DNA from: an uncultured Bacteroidales bacterium
GTDB taxonomy: Bacteria > Bacteroidota > Bacteroidia > Bacteroidales > Bacteroidaceae
Assembly (NCBI GenBank): GCA_902801425.1
Contig: CADCIQ010000044.1
Location: forward strand, 1-37,902
DNA length: 37,902 nt
Reading direction: 5' to 3'
The notes below the pieces were generated by a model. That model saw only the letters and a program-made list of their open reading frames with translations. It searched no databases and was not told the DNA's origin. The translations under genes and the position numbers were made by a program. Shown here in pieces: positions 1 to 7,339 of the stretch (position 1 is the first letter of the stretch; each line of letters begins with the position of its first letter).

Positions 1-234
1 ATTATTTCTTTCTCTTTTTCAAGTTCATCAAACGTTAAATTTTTTAAGAGTCGTGGGAACTCTACTTTTACGCTGCAAAATTAAAGCTATGCCTTCGCTT
101 TTTGTTCGTTCTTGAGACTATAGGATGAACGGACTTACAACTTATAACGGTATTAGAACGGACTTACTTTTGCACGAGAAGCCCCCCCCTATCTACACGC
201 CTTTCTTGGCATATCGAATTTTTTCAGACTTTCC
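1..234. other. Left-edge region without a supported gene
   Basis: I find no convincing gene here. A minus-strand promoter-like TAATTTTG lies at 76-83 (read as CAAAATTA on plus), and bases 1-60 read open on the minus strand in one frame, but no ATG, GTG or TTG start is placed sensibly after the promoter. A gene may therefore begin left of the window. The 12-mer GAACGGACTTAC occurs twice, at 127-138 and 156-167 (29-nt offset), and a run of eight C lies near 182-189. Confidence 0.4.
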
Positions 235-266
235 TTTGGTAATAAGAGTATTTTTGTTTACTTTTG
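235..266 (+). promoter_or_regulatory. Bacteroidetes-type promoter
   Basis: TTTG at 235-238 and TACTTTTG at 259-266 are separated by 20 nt. This matches the Bacteroidetes primary-sigma consensus (TTTG, 19-21 nt, TAnnTTTG). Transcription would start near 272 and run into the reading frame opening at 339. Confidence 0.6.
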
Positions 267-338
267 CCTTTAAATCTGAACAATATAAATAGAGAAGAGA
301 TAGAATTTAGATTACAATAATGGAAAAGGAATTTACTT

Positions 339-479
339 ATGGGTAAAAAATATATAACATATTTCGCATTTTTTTCTTCTTGGATGCTGATTTCTTGTAT
401 GTCTGGACGAGTGGGTTGTAAACAAGATTTACCGACAGCTTCTAGAAAAGTATGTTATGGCATTGGATCCCGACTTTGA
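339..479 (+). CDS. Short lipoprotein-like leader ORF (46 aa), probably a gene fragment
   Basis: ATG at 339 sits downstream of a good promoter and opens a 46-residue frame that stops at 477-479. The start MGKKYITYFAFFSSWMLISC has a basic n-region, a hydrophobic core and a lipobox-like LISC, so it looks like a lipoprotein signal peptide. After the cysteine the frame is short and unremarkable. The next frame (457-708) is already open from 391 without a start codon, so the two may be one former gene split by an indel between about 391 and 457. That junction is inference; a genuine short lipoprotein is also possible. Confidence 0.35.
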   Translation: MGKKYITYFAFFSSWMLISCMSGRVGCKQDLPTASRKVCYGIGSRL

Positions 480-708
480 ACAACGCAAGGCTACAATAGG
501 TGTAGATGGCAATGAATTAAAATATGGTCTATTTGATCGTTTTATACATGAACTGTTTGGACATGGCATTCCCGCATTGAAACACCAAATGGGAGATGCA
601 ATAGAACTTGAAAATAGAGCACGTAAACAAATAGGTAGAACAGGAAGAAAACTAGAACTAAATGATGATGGAAGTACAGCACATCCGACAATTACAACTA
701 GGCGTTAA
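457..708 (+). pseudogene. Fragment resembling a metallopeptidase-type toxin domain (HELFGH)
   Basis: This 83-residue frame contains RFIHELFGHGIPALKH followed by GDAIELENRARKQIGR. A His-Glu pair, a second His four residues on, then a downstream Glu-Asn-x-x-Arg segment resembles the metallopeptidase domains at the C-terminus of Rhs-type polymorphic toxins. The spacing here is HExxxH, as in dipeptidyl peptidase III, not the usual HExxH. The frame is open upstream to 391 with no start, and the only ATG cuts into the domain, so I read it as a broken or N-terminally truncated gene. It overlaps the next gene by 47 nt. Family assignment rests on motif resemblance only. Confidence 0.4.
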
Positions 709-1480
709 AACTTTATTAGTAATTGCCTTTGTTGCATTTGCGAGTCTACAAAAAATACAGGCCTCTGAATTTGTCGACTTATATGGAAAATGGAAGGTCT
801 ACATTTATGTGTCATTACCAGATGATTGCATTTTGAATGATTCTACATGCAATGCATATGGTATTATCCCCGTTATGAGCAGTGAAATCTATTTTATTGA
901 AAATAGTAATGGCATTTTAGATAACCCAGCACGACCTGCACCAATAGAATTTAAGTGGCATTTATCAAATGATACCATTCATATTCTTGATGGTGACACC
1001 TTAGTCCTTTATAAAATTGACCTAAAAAAGGAAAACAAATTATATCTACGTTTGTTATCAAAAGGAACTAAGTCTTTTCATTTTTCATATGTTGCTGCTT
1101 GTCAAAATTTTAATGAATTTATATTGGATAAATCCATAAAATTTAAAGAACTTAATAATGGCATTAGGGAAATCATAAATCAAATAAAGACAAAACGTCG
1201 TGTTGATGAAGTGATTGTTGGTTATCAAAAAGCAGATAAAACATACCACTATACATACTTATGTGACAACAAAAGAGAATGTGTTAATGGCGTTTTTGAT
1301 GATATTGATAACTGGAAAGAAAAAAGGAAATGCATACTTTTCATACTATATGACGAGAACATGCGCACTTTACAAAGAATAACAAATTATTGGTTTCAAG
1401 ACAATGATTTCTTACCTTCGCGAGTCGCATTTGATACACGAGAAGATTTCCCTATAACTCGTGATGTGAAAATTGAATAA
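662..1480 (+). CDS. Secreted hypothetical protein with a lipocalin-like N-terminal half
   Basis: The 272-residue product starts at a run of ATGs (662, 665) and has a hydrophobic signal segment at about residues 15-34, ending near IQAS, so export is likely. Residues 38-130 alternate in beta-strand fashion (LYGKWKV, then EFKWHLSNDTIHI and KLYLRLLSK), which recalls small lipocalin-like domains. The C-terminal half (about 140-272) is rich in Lys, Asp and aromatic residues and I do not recognise it. The start overlaps the preceding toxin-like fragment, so it could be an immunity or accessory partner of that locus, but nothing in the sequence proves it. Function unknown. Confidence 0.6.
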   Translation: MMMEVQHIRQLQLGVKTLLVIAFVAFASLQKIQASEFVDLYGKWKVYIYVSLPDDCILNDSTCNAYGIIPVMSSEIYFIENSNGILDNPARPAPIEFKWHLSNDTIHILDGDTLVLYKIDLKKENKLYLRLLSKGTKSFHFSYVAACQNFNEFILDKSIKFKELNNGIREIINQIKTKRRVDEVIVGYQKADKTYHYTYLCDNKRECVNGVFDDIDNWKEKRKCILFILYDENMRTLQRITNYWFQDNDFLPSRVAFDTREDFPITRDVKIE

Positions 1481-1521
1481 AACCTTATCCCCTCTAAATT
1501 CACATGCCTATTGCACCTTCG

Positions 1522-1620
1522 CAAGTCCTATGTAAATCCTATGCAAATCCCATATAACTCCCATTTCAAATAAGAGCTACATAAGAGTAGCATAAGAGTA
1601 ACATAAGACTTACATAAGAA
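1522..1620. repeat. Degenerate tandem array, strict 11-nt period (9 units)
   Basis: Nine consecutive 11-mers can be laid out without gaps from 1522: CAAGTCCTATG, TAAATCCTATG, CAAATCCCATA, TAACTCCCATT, TCAAATAAGAG, CTACATAAGAG, TAGCATAAGAG, TAACATAAGAC, TTACATAAGAA. The array changes from a TCCYAT block to an ATAAGA block. The same succession recurs at 14770-14879. The period is not a multiple of three and no ORF runs through it. Confidence 0.8.
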
Positions 1621-1760
1621 ATAGAACAAAGACTTTTACTCCCTAAAAATCTCACGTTCCCTTGTTTTTCCCGCCCTAAGAACTTAAGTTTTTCCTGCAA
1701 AAACTCCGCTGTTTTTTCGTTCTTCCTTCGAAGATATTCCATACATACTCCATAGTTTCG

Positions 1761-1804
1761 ATGGAGTATCTATGGAGTAATGATGGACAAGCGATGGAGT
1801 ATTT
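1761..1804. repeat. Second 11-nt tandem array (ATGGAGTA type, 4 units)
   Basis: Units ATGGAGTATCT, ATGGAGTAATG, ATGGACAAGCG and ATGGAGTATTT follow each other from 1761 to 1804. The inverted form ATACTCCAT lies just upstream near 1745, so a hairpin is possible. The stretch 1621-1760 otherwise holds no gene that I can see. Confidence 0.75.
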
Positions 1805-1856
1805 TTAGGGTTTCAAAGGAGAAATTTGCTTGTTTCTCACTTTTTTCTTGGAAGAG

Positions 1857-1887
1857 TTGCTTGATTTGAAAACTTTTAGTATCTTTG
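1857..1887 (+). promoter_or_regulatory. Promoter of the higB/higA pair, probably giving a leaderless mRNA
   Basis: TTG at 1857-1859 and TATCTTTG at 1880-1887 are 20 nt apart. Transcription would begin about 5-7 nt after the TTTG, which coincides with the toxin ATG at 1893. The toxin message may therefore be leaderless. Confidence 0.6.
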
Positions 1888-1892
1888 CACCC

Positions 1893-2228
1893 ATGAAAGC
1901 TGAAAGAAAAATATTAGCATACAAGAACTATTTCAGAGACTTTATACAGTCACTTACTGACGCAGAAGCCCGAAAGGTTTTCTATGTCATTGATATGCTG
2001 AAGACTCAGGAACGTGTAAATGCTAAGTTTGTAAAGTATCTTCGTGAAGAGATCTTTGAACTTCGTGCAGAATAAGGCGGAAACATCTTCCGAGTTTTCT
2101 TTATCTTTGATGATGGTAACGTGGTGATGCTCTTCAACGGCTTTCAGAAGAAGACACAGAAGACACCTGAAAAAGAAATCAATAAGGCAATGCAATTAAA
2201 AAAGGAATTTTATGCAGAAAAGAAATGA
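1893..2228 (+). pseudogene. higB: HigB-like RelE-family toxin, interrupted by an in-frame TAA
   Basis: Starting at ATG 1893, the frame encodes a RelE/HigB (phage Gp49-like) mRNA-interferase toxin: RKILAYKNYFRDFIQSL, then KFVKYLREEIFELRAE. It hits TAA at 2073-2075, codon 61. Reading through this stop in the same frame continues with GGNIFRVFFIFDDGNVVMLF and GFQKKTQKTPEKEINKAM up to TGA at 2226-2228. That is the normal C-terminal half of the family, so the full length would be about 111 residues. Homologues usually carry an aromatic residue where the stop is; TAT or TAC to TAA is one substitution. The antitoxin ATG at 2212 overlaps the toxin end, the normal higBA arrangement. The product is predicted to be truncated and inactive. 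Confidence 0.85.
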
Positions 2229-2520
2229 TATAATGAGCGTTGATGCCATGATGGATGAACGCTTTGGCAAGGTTGGAACACAAGAACGCGAAGCTTTTCG
2301 CAAAGAAGCTTATGCCTATTGTGTTGGTCAGATTATCAGCGATGCGCGGAAACGTGAAAAGATTACGCAACAAGAATTAGCCCAACGTATAGGTTCCAAC
2401 AAATCGTATATCTCACGTGTGGAGAACGGAAGCGTAGAACCTGGAGCTGGAATGTTCCTCAGAATTCTTGGTGCGCTTGGCTTGAGATTTGAAGTTACGC
2501 AACCATTAGCGTTTGGATAA
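2212..2520 (+). CDS. higA: HigA-type antitoxin, HTH/XRE family
   Basis: This 102-residue protein has a helix-turn-helix at about residues 45-90 (TQQELAQRIGSNKSYISRVE), the signature of XRE-family regulators. Its N-terminus (DERFGKVGTQEREAFRKEA) is typical of antitoxins paired with HigB toxins of Bacteroidetes. It would bind the toxin and the operon promoter at 1857-1887. The ATG at 2212 is preferred over the internal Met at 2233 because it overlaps the toxin end by 17 nt. The frame is intact although its toxin is interrupted, as expected when toxin loss is tolerated but antitoxin loss is not selected. Confidence 0.85.
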   Translation: MQKRNDIMSVDAMMDERFGKVGTQEREAFRKEAYAYCVGQIISDARKREKITQQELAQRIGSNKSYISRVENGSVEPGAGMFLRILGALGLRFEVTQPLAFG

Positions 2521-2624
2521 CACCAATTGATATGCACCTCCATTTCTTTCAAAGTGCTGAGACGATACCTGATAAATTGTATTTCGTTTTATTTTCTGTT
2601 TGTTTTCACAATTCACTTGGTTTG

Positions 2625-2656
2625 TTTGGAGGTTTCAGGAAAAAAATGTAACTTTG
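2625..2656 (+). promoter_or_regulatory. Promoter of the Rpn-family nuclease gene
   Basis: TTTG at 2625-2628 and TAACTTTG at 2649-2656 are separated by 20 nt. A start near 2662 gives a leader of about 75 nt before ATG 2737. No Shine-Dalgarno sequence is evident. Confidence 0.65.
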
Positions 2657-2736
2657 CACTCAGACAAGACAAAAGACGAATGTCAAAAGGCTCAAGACCT
2701 TTGTATTTTGTCCTTTGACCTTATACTTTTAACATT

Positions 2737-3627
2737 ATGGCAAAATATCTTGACCCTAAAGCCGATCTGACCTTCAAGAAGGTGTTTGGTGAGCATAAGG
2801 AATTGCTCATCAGTTTTCTTAATGCCCTGTTGCCTCTGCCTGAAGGCAAGGAGATCGTGACATTGGAGTATCTCCCTTCGGAGATGGTTCCTGTGAATCC
2901 CGATAAGAAAGACACCATAGTGGATGTGCGCTGCAAGGATAAGGACGGCAGACAGTTCCTTGTTGAGATGCAGATGTACTGGACGGATGCTTTCAGACAG
3001 AGGGTGCTATTGAACACCTGTAAGGCATATTCTTTGCCTGCCGACCGTGGAGAGAAGTATTCTGAGCTCAAACCCGTCTATACCCTAAGTCTCGTTAATG
3101 ATATTGCTTTCCCTGAGCTTCCTGATGATTTCTATCATTGCTATATGATGACACATAGCAAGTATAAGGAATATACCATCGACGATATAGAAATGATATT
3201 CGTGGAGTTGCCAAAGTTCAAGCCAGACACGATGCTCGACAAGAAGATGGCTGTGCTTTGGCTGAGATTCCTTACAGAAATCAACGAGCACACTAAGGAA
3301 GTGGATAAGGAACTATTATCAGATGATAACGTAGCCAAAGCCGTTAGTCTTGTGGAGGAATCGGCATATAGCGATGCAGAGCTATGGGCTATTGACCGTT
3401 ACTGGGATTTCGTAAGCAGAGAGCGCACGGCATTGTCGGAGAAATATCTTAAAGGTGAAGCCAAAGGTCGTGAGGAGGGTCGTGCAGAAGGTAGGGCAGA
3501 AGGTAGGGTAGAAGGCGTGAAGGAAGGCATAATAAAAACTGCAAAAAACATGAAAGCAGAAGGCTTGCCTACATCTCTTATTATAAGGATGACAGGTCTT
3601 TCAGATGAAGAAATAAACGAACTATGA
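2737..3627 (+). CDS. Rpn family / PD-(D/E)XK nuclease family transposase-like protein
   Basis: The 296-residue protein opens with MAKYLDPKADLTFKKVFG, characteristic of the Rpn (recombination-promoting nuclease, formerly YhgA-like transposase) family common in Bacteroidetes. The PD-(D/E)XK core is visible as IVDVRCKD (D63), then FLVEMQ (E77, Q79). The C-terminal region contains a short tandem repeat of GRAEG/GRVEG/GVKEG units at about residues 245-268, then a small helical domain (LPTSLIIRMTGLSDEEINEL), both usual in this family. In studied members the proteins cut DNA and stimulate RecA-independent recombination. The gene is complete, has its own promoter and ends just before a bidirectional terminator. 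Confidence 0.85.
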   Translation: MAKYLDPKADLTFKKVFGEHKELLISFLNALLPLPEGKEIVTLEYLPSEMVPVNPDKKDTIVDVRCKDKDGRQFLVEMQMYWTDAFRQRVLLNTCKAYSLPADRGEKYSELKPVYTLSLVNDIAFPELPDDFYHCYMMTHSKYKEYTIDDIEMIFVELPKFKPDTMLDKKMAVLWLRFLTEINEHTKEVDKELLSDDNVAKAVSLVEESAYSDAELWAIDRYWDFVSRERTALSEKYLKGEAKGREEGRAEGRAEGRVEGVKEGIIKTAKNMKAEGLPTSLIIRMTGLSDEEINEL

Positions 3628-3661
3628 TTCTTTAGTTAATATTAAGTTACGTGCAGTAAAA

Positions 3662-3698
3662 AAATGCCGCTTATGGTTTTGTTCCATAAGCGGCATTT
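3662..3698. terminator. Bidirectional intrinsic terminator
   Basis: Arms 3662-3676 and 3684-3698 pair perfectly over 15 bp (AAATGCCGCTTATGG with its complement) around the loop TTTTGTT, with A/T runs on both sides. It separates the convergent nuclease gene and the DUF349 gene and could stop transcription from either. Confidence 0.85.
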
Positions 3699-3722
3699 GT
3701 TATTTCTTGAAATAGGCTTTTA

Positions 3723-5315
3723 TTAAGCCTCGTTAATAGCCTTGATCTTTGCCTTTACGAGATCCAGATCATCGCGGAGCTTCTGCATCTTGCGGTTCAT
3801 CTCGTCAATGAGACTGTTACCCTTCTTGCTTGTTGCAGAGAGGAAGGTGAGGTTGTTCTCGTAAGTTTGGAGTTCCTGTTTGAGAGTCTCAAAACGGCGC
3901 TGGAGACGCGTACGCTCATCGTTAACGGCATTCTCACCACGCTGAGCGGCATCCTTGAGGTTGCTCTTGAACTTATCAAGACGACGACGGGCACTTGAAG
4001 CGTTCAACTTCTTATAGAGTGTGTCGAGAGTGTCGTGATAGTCACGGAATAGAGCATCCTTATCACGGAAAGGTACATGGCCGATAGCGTTATACTCGCT
4101 TGTGAGAGCCTCGAAGAACTTGTTGCAAGCACCGAGGAAGTTGTTCCATAGCTCATCGCCAAGTTTCTTTGGAACCATACCGATAGTCTTCCAGTCCTTC
4201 TGAAGCTGTATGAGCTTGTCGGAAGTAGCCTTCCAGTCGGTTGAGTCTGCAAGAGCCTGAGCCTGTTCGACGAGAGCCTGTTTCTTAGCGATGTTCTCGC
4301 TGAAACGCTCCTTCATCTCCTTGAAGTACAGATTCTTAGCGTTAAAGAAAGCATCACAGGCACTACGGAAACGCTCAAAGATCTTCACGTTCATCTTCTG
4401 AGGTGCAAAACCGATAGTTTTCCATTCAGCCTGAAGGGCGATAACCTCCTTGGTATTCTCTTCCCATTCTGAGGAACTCTTTGGTGTGGCATTTGCAATA
4501 GCCTCTATCTTCTCGCATAGCTCCTCTTTCTTTGAGAGGTTGACCTCTTCCTGAGAACGGATTGCCTCAAAGTGAGCAGCGTGACGGCGGTTAACCACCG
4601 TACTTGCCTGCTTGAAGCGGTTCCAGATCTCATCACGTAGTTCCTTGGCAACAGGGCCAATCTCACGATACTGGCTATGAAGTTCCTGAAGCTGGTGGAA
4701 TGCACTTATAACATCCTCTTCCTCGGCAAGTCTCTCTGCTGTGTCGCAAAGGGCAGACTTCATTTCGTAGTTCTTTTTGAAGTCATACTCACGAGCCTCG
4801 CTGTTGAGCTTGAGGAGATCATAGAACTGTTCAACACAAAGCTGATAGCTCTTCCAGAGGTCGGTAGCGTTCTCAGCAGGAACAGCTTTGATATCCTTCC
4901 ATTCATTCTGGAGAGTCTTAAACTCCTGATATGCGTTGTTAGCTTCTTCTGGAGAAGTAGCGAGAGTCTTGATACGCTCAATGATCTCCAGTTTACGCTT
5001 AAGATTATTCTGTTTTTCTTCTTCCTGCGCAAGGAAAGCTTTTTGGCGTTTTTCACGTACAATAGTCATTTCGGCTTTGAAGATCTGCTCGTCTTCATCT
5101 GTTGGCACGACATACTGCATAGGATCTCCGCCCGCTTCAATGTATGCCTTCTGCTGAGCCTCACGCTCTGTGTTGAGAAGGTGATAGAAAGCCACTTTCA
5201 AGTGGTCAATCTCCTGTTTGCTTGGGTTTTCTTCCTGTGCAAGTTCCTTTACGCGGTCGAGCACCTCCTGCTTGGTTGCATAGATGCGCTTTTCTTCTTC
5301 TTGAGAGTCCATCAT
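3723..5315 (-). CDS. DUF349 domain-containing protein
   Basis: This 530-residue, highly charged helical protein carries successive DUF349 repeats of about 70-75 residues, recognisable by the pattern Lx-x-W/Y-K/R-x-I-G-x-x-P: TLQNEWKDIKAVP, ELHSQYREIGPVA, ALQAEWKTIGFAP and QLQKDWKTIGMVP, plus a weaker fifth (EYNAIGHVPFRDKD). The last 80 residues form a predicted coiled coil. No enzymatic motif is visible. DUF349 proteins are conserved across Bacteroidetes; their molecular role is not settled to my knowledge. Two adjacent ATGs (5313-5315, 5310-5312) could start it. The promoter is at 5397-5427. Confidence 0.85.
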   Translation of the reverse strand: MMDSQEEEKRIYATKQEVLDRVKELAQEENPSKQEIDHLKVAFYHLLNTEREAQQKAYIEAGGDPMQYVVPTDEDEQIFKAEMTIVREKRQKAFLAQEEEKQNNLKRKLEIIERIKTLATSPEEANNAYQEFKTLQNEWKDIKAVPAENATDLWKSYQLCVEQFYDLLKLNSEAREYDFKKNYEMKSALCDTAERLAEEEDVISAFHQLQELHSQYREIGPVAKELRDEIWNRFKQASTVVNRRHAAHFEAIRSQEEVNLSKKEELCEKIEAIANATPKSSSEWEENTKEVIALQAEWKTIGFAPQKMNVKIFERFRSACDAFFNAKNLYFKEMKERFSENIAKKQALVEQAQALADSTDWKATSDKLIQLQKDWKTIGMVPKKLGDELWNNFLGACNKFFEALTSEYNAIGHVPFRDKDALFRDYHDTLDTLYKKLNASSARRRLDKFKSNLKDAAQRGENAVNDERTRLQRRFETLKQELQTYENNLTFLSATSKKGNSLIDEMNRKMQKLRDDLDLVKAKIKAINEA

Positions 5316-5396
5316 TTACTTTTTTAGATTAATGATTCGATGTTCAAATACAAGTTGTAGGTGCATGCTCCAATTTGCAGAGGCACAAATACTTTG

Positions 5397-5427
5397 CAAA
5401 TATAGATAAAAAAAATGAAACTGCAAA
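5397..5427 (-). promoter_or_regulatory. Promoter of the DUF349 gene
   Basis: Read on the minus strand, TTTG (5424-5427) is followed after 19 nt by TATATTTG (5397-5404). The upstream element lies inside the stem of the corA terminator hairpin (5414-5456). Confidence 0.6.
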
Positions 5428-5456
5428 AATAAATCACTCTTTTTTGCAGTTTCATT
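5414..5456 (-). terminator. Intrinsic terminator of corA, overlapping the next promoter
   Basis: Arms 5414-5429 and 5441-5456 form a perfect 16-bp stem (AATGAAACTGCAAAAA type) with an 11-nt loop. On the minus strand it is followed by a long T run (5405-5413 on plus is all A). It lies 36 nt after the corA stop. Confidence 0.8.
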
Positions 5457-5492
5457 CATAATAGTTTCAAAAATAGGGTATATTAATGTCAT

Positions 5493-6419
5493 TTACAACA
5501 GTTTCTTGAAGCGTAGGAATGCCCAAGAACCAACTGAAACAATCAATGAAATTGCCAATGCAATAGGGAATCCCCAGATTTTTTCCTCCATTCCGTTTAT
5601 CAGATTCATTCCGAATAGAGACGATATGAGGGTAGGGAACATGAGGATGATACTCACCGATGTCAGCGTTCGCATCACCGTGTTCATGTTGTTGTTGATG
5701 ATACCACGATATGTCTCCATCGTAGAGTCAAGAATCTCAGAGTAGATGCGGGCTGTCTCGCGTGCCTGACTCATCTCGATGTTTACGTCCTCGATAAGGT
5801 CGGCGTCAAGCTCGTCCACCTGAAGTTTGAATCTCAGTTTCTGGAGCAATGTCTCGTTACCACGGATAGCGGTGAGGAAATATGTCAGAGAGTCCTGAAG
5901 GCGTGACAGACTGATAAGCGATGCGTTATCCACATTATGATCCATGTCACGCTTTGCCTTGTCGATGATCAGGTTTATCTGCTTGAGTCGCTTCAGATAC
6001 CATACGGCACTTGAGAGGAACATACGGAAAATCATATCTACGTAATCCACGAAGCCCTCACCACGACGCTGCTGATAGCTGACGAAATCTATCATCATGT
6101 TCGTCTCATAGTAGCATATCGTGATTGTCACATCGCGTTTGTGGATGATACCGAGAGGTACTGTGGTGTAAGGAGTACGTGAACGCACCTCCTTAACGTA
6201 TGGAATACGGAGGATGATGAGCATCCAACCATCGTCATACTCATAACGTGCTCTCTCGTCCGTATCCGAGATGTCAGACAGAAAGTAATCTGGAATTTCA
6301 AAACGCTCTTCCAACATCTTTCTATCTTCTTCGGTAGGACATGTTATCTGCATCCAGCAGTTGGGCTCCCACTCATTTATAGTGTGGAGTCCACCTTTGG
6401 TGTTCCAAAAAGTTCTCAT
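5493..6419 (-). CDS. corA: CorA family Mg2+/Co2+ transporter
   Basis: The 308-residue product has a large soluble N-terminal region (1-250), a long helix and two C-terminal membrane segments (about 252-270 and 283-302). The family signature GMN is at 270-272, in the context SSLFGMNLING, at the end of the first membrane helix, followed by an acidic loop (NGMEEK) and a basic end (FLRFKKLL), as expected for the pentameric CorA channel. Most members have YGMN; this one has FGMN. Length is normal. The gene is apparently monocistronic: its own promoter lies upstream near 6570-6600 and a terminator follows. Metal specificity cannot be read from the sequence. Confidence 0.9.
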   Translation of the reverse strand: MRTFWNTKGGLHTINEWEPNCWMQITCPTEEDRKMLEERFEIPDYFLSDISDTDERARYEYDDGWMLIILRIPYVKEVRSRTPYTTVPLGIIHKRDVTITICYYETNMMIDFVSYQQRRGEGFVDYVDMIFRMFLSSAVWYLKRLKQINLIIDKAKRDMDHNVDNASLISLSRLQDSLTYFLTAIRGNETLLQKLRFKLQVDELDADLIEDVNIEMSQARETARIYSEILDSTMETYRGIINNNMNTVMRTLTSVSIILMFPTLISSLFGMNLINGMEEKIWGFPIALAISLIVSVGSWAFLRFKKLL

Positions 6420-6569
6420 ATTAGCTGATACACATATTAGTGCTTGTCGCGTGATAGTCGTCCATAAAGTTGTTTTTGTTTAAAAATTAATAGTCGATGT
6501 ACCGTGGCGCATCATTGAAAAAGTATCATTAAAGGTCATGCAGACCCAATGCCGTTATCTTTTCCGCTG

Positions 6570-6600
6570 CAAAGATACGAAAAATAATTGCAAACTCAAA
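6570..6600 (-). promoter_or_regulatory. Promoter of corA
   Basis: On the minus strand TTTG (6597-6600) and TATCTTTG (6570-6577) are 19 nt apart. This implies an unusually long leader of about 145 nt before the ATG at 6419. I see no convincing Mg2+ riboswitch fold in it, but the length is notable. Confidence 0.6.
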
Positions 6601-6653
6601 ATAAATGCAGTTATTTTTGCTCGTTGCATGATTTTTTGCGTTTATAATTAAGT

Positions 6654-7160
6654 TTAGAGTAAAGGCAAAATCTTGTTGACAAACTCGTCCTCGAAATTTG
6701 GGGTGAACACGCCTTTGCCTATATTCTCCTTGATCTCGTCAATAGACCAGAAACGACCTCCTGCAAGTTCAGATTCGCTTGGCTTTACCTCACCATCGTA
6801 TGTGGTTTTGTGAACATATACAAGTTCCTTTTCACGTTTACCCTCAAACACATACTTGCACAGGAACTCTGGAGCAAAGTCCTCTATTCCAAGTTCTTCA
6901 CGCACCTCTCTGTGAAGCGCATCCTCTACCTTTTCACCATAATCCACATGACCACCAGTAGCGGTGTCCCATTTGTCAGGCTGAATATCCTTCCACTCTG
7001 GGCGATGTTGAAGATACAGTTCACCCTTTGAGTTGAAAACGTGAAGATGCACTACAGGATGCAATATCTTAGTGCCATTATGTGCTTCCCCACGGGAAAT
7101 GCTTCCGAGCACATTGCCCTCTTCGTCCACTACAGGGAAAAGTTCTTTTTGATTGTCCAT
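6654..7160 (-). CDS. NUDIX hydrolase, isopentenyl-diphosphate-isomerase-like / YfcD-type
   Basis: From ATG at 7160 the product is 168 residues and begins MDNQKELFPVVDEEGNVLG. The complete Nudix box GX5EX7REUXEEXGU is at residues 70-92: G70, E76, R84-E85, E88-E89, G91. The N-terminal layout (VVDEEGN, then HPVVHLHVFNSKGELYLQHR) resembles the Idi-like/YfcD branch, which hydrolyses diphosphate substrates that remain undetermined. The frame is open for 11 more codons upstream (to 7193), but these lie inside a palindromic repeat, so the shorter start is chosen. The gene directly follows ispE, separated only by that repeat. A link to isoprenoid metabolism is suggested by position, not proven. Confidence 0.8.
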   Translation of the reverse strand: MDNQKELFPVVDEEGNVLGSISRGEAHNGTKILHPVVHLHVFNSKGELYLQHRPEWKDIQPDKWDTATGGHVDYGEKVEDALHREVREELGIEDFAPEFLCKYVFEGKREKELVYVHKTTYDGEVKPSESELAGGRFWSIDEIKENIGKGVFTPNFEDEFVNKILPLL

Positions 7161-7168
7161 AAGGTAAA

Positions 7169-7339
7169 GGCCTCTCCCCCCAGCTTTACACATACTCCGA
7201 TGTTATCAACATCGGACTTCCCTCCGTAGGGAGGGAGCTGGAAGGCGGCGGGCCTATCGCCGTTTTTTATGCTATTTTTGTGAATGTTTTTTTGATTGGG
7301 CAGGCTCCCTCCCTACGGGGGAGGGCGGGGGGAGAGGCC
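7169..7339. repeat. Palindromic CCCTCC element, copy A (arm interrupted)
   Basis: The outer ends GGCCTCTCCCCCC (7169-7181) and its exact complement (7327-7339) match the other three copies in this window. The left arm is interrupted by about 38 nt that themselves form a 9-bp hairpin (7196-7204 with 7208-7216), then resumes at about 7220 (CCTCCGTAGGGAGGGAGC). The element ends exactly at the base before the ispE stop codon (7340-7342) and begins 8 nt before the NUDIX ATG, so it fills the whole intergenic space. Confidence 0.8.

Noticed and set aside
2527-2718. 63-aa ORF between higA and the Rpn gene
   Set aside because: It contains the Rpn promoter elements and has no protein-like features.
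4677-5327. 216-codon plus-strand ORF opposite the DUF349 gene
   Set aside because: Its Leu/Phe-rich translation is the complement of Glu/Lys-rich coding sequence, a usual shadow effect.
6420-6570. Mg2+ riboswitch in the corA leader
   Set aside because: The leader is long, but I could not identify conserved M-box or ykkC-like elements by eye; covariance-model scanning would decide.
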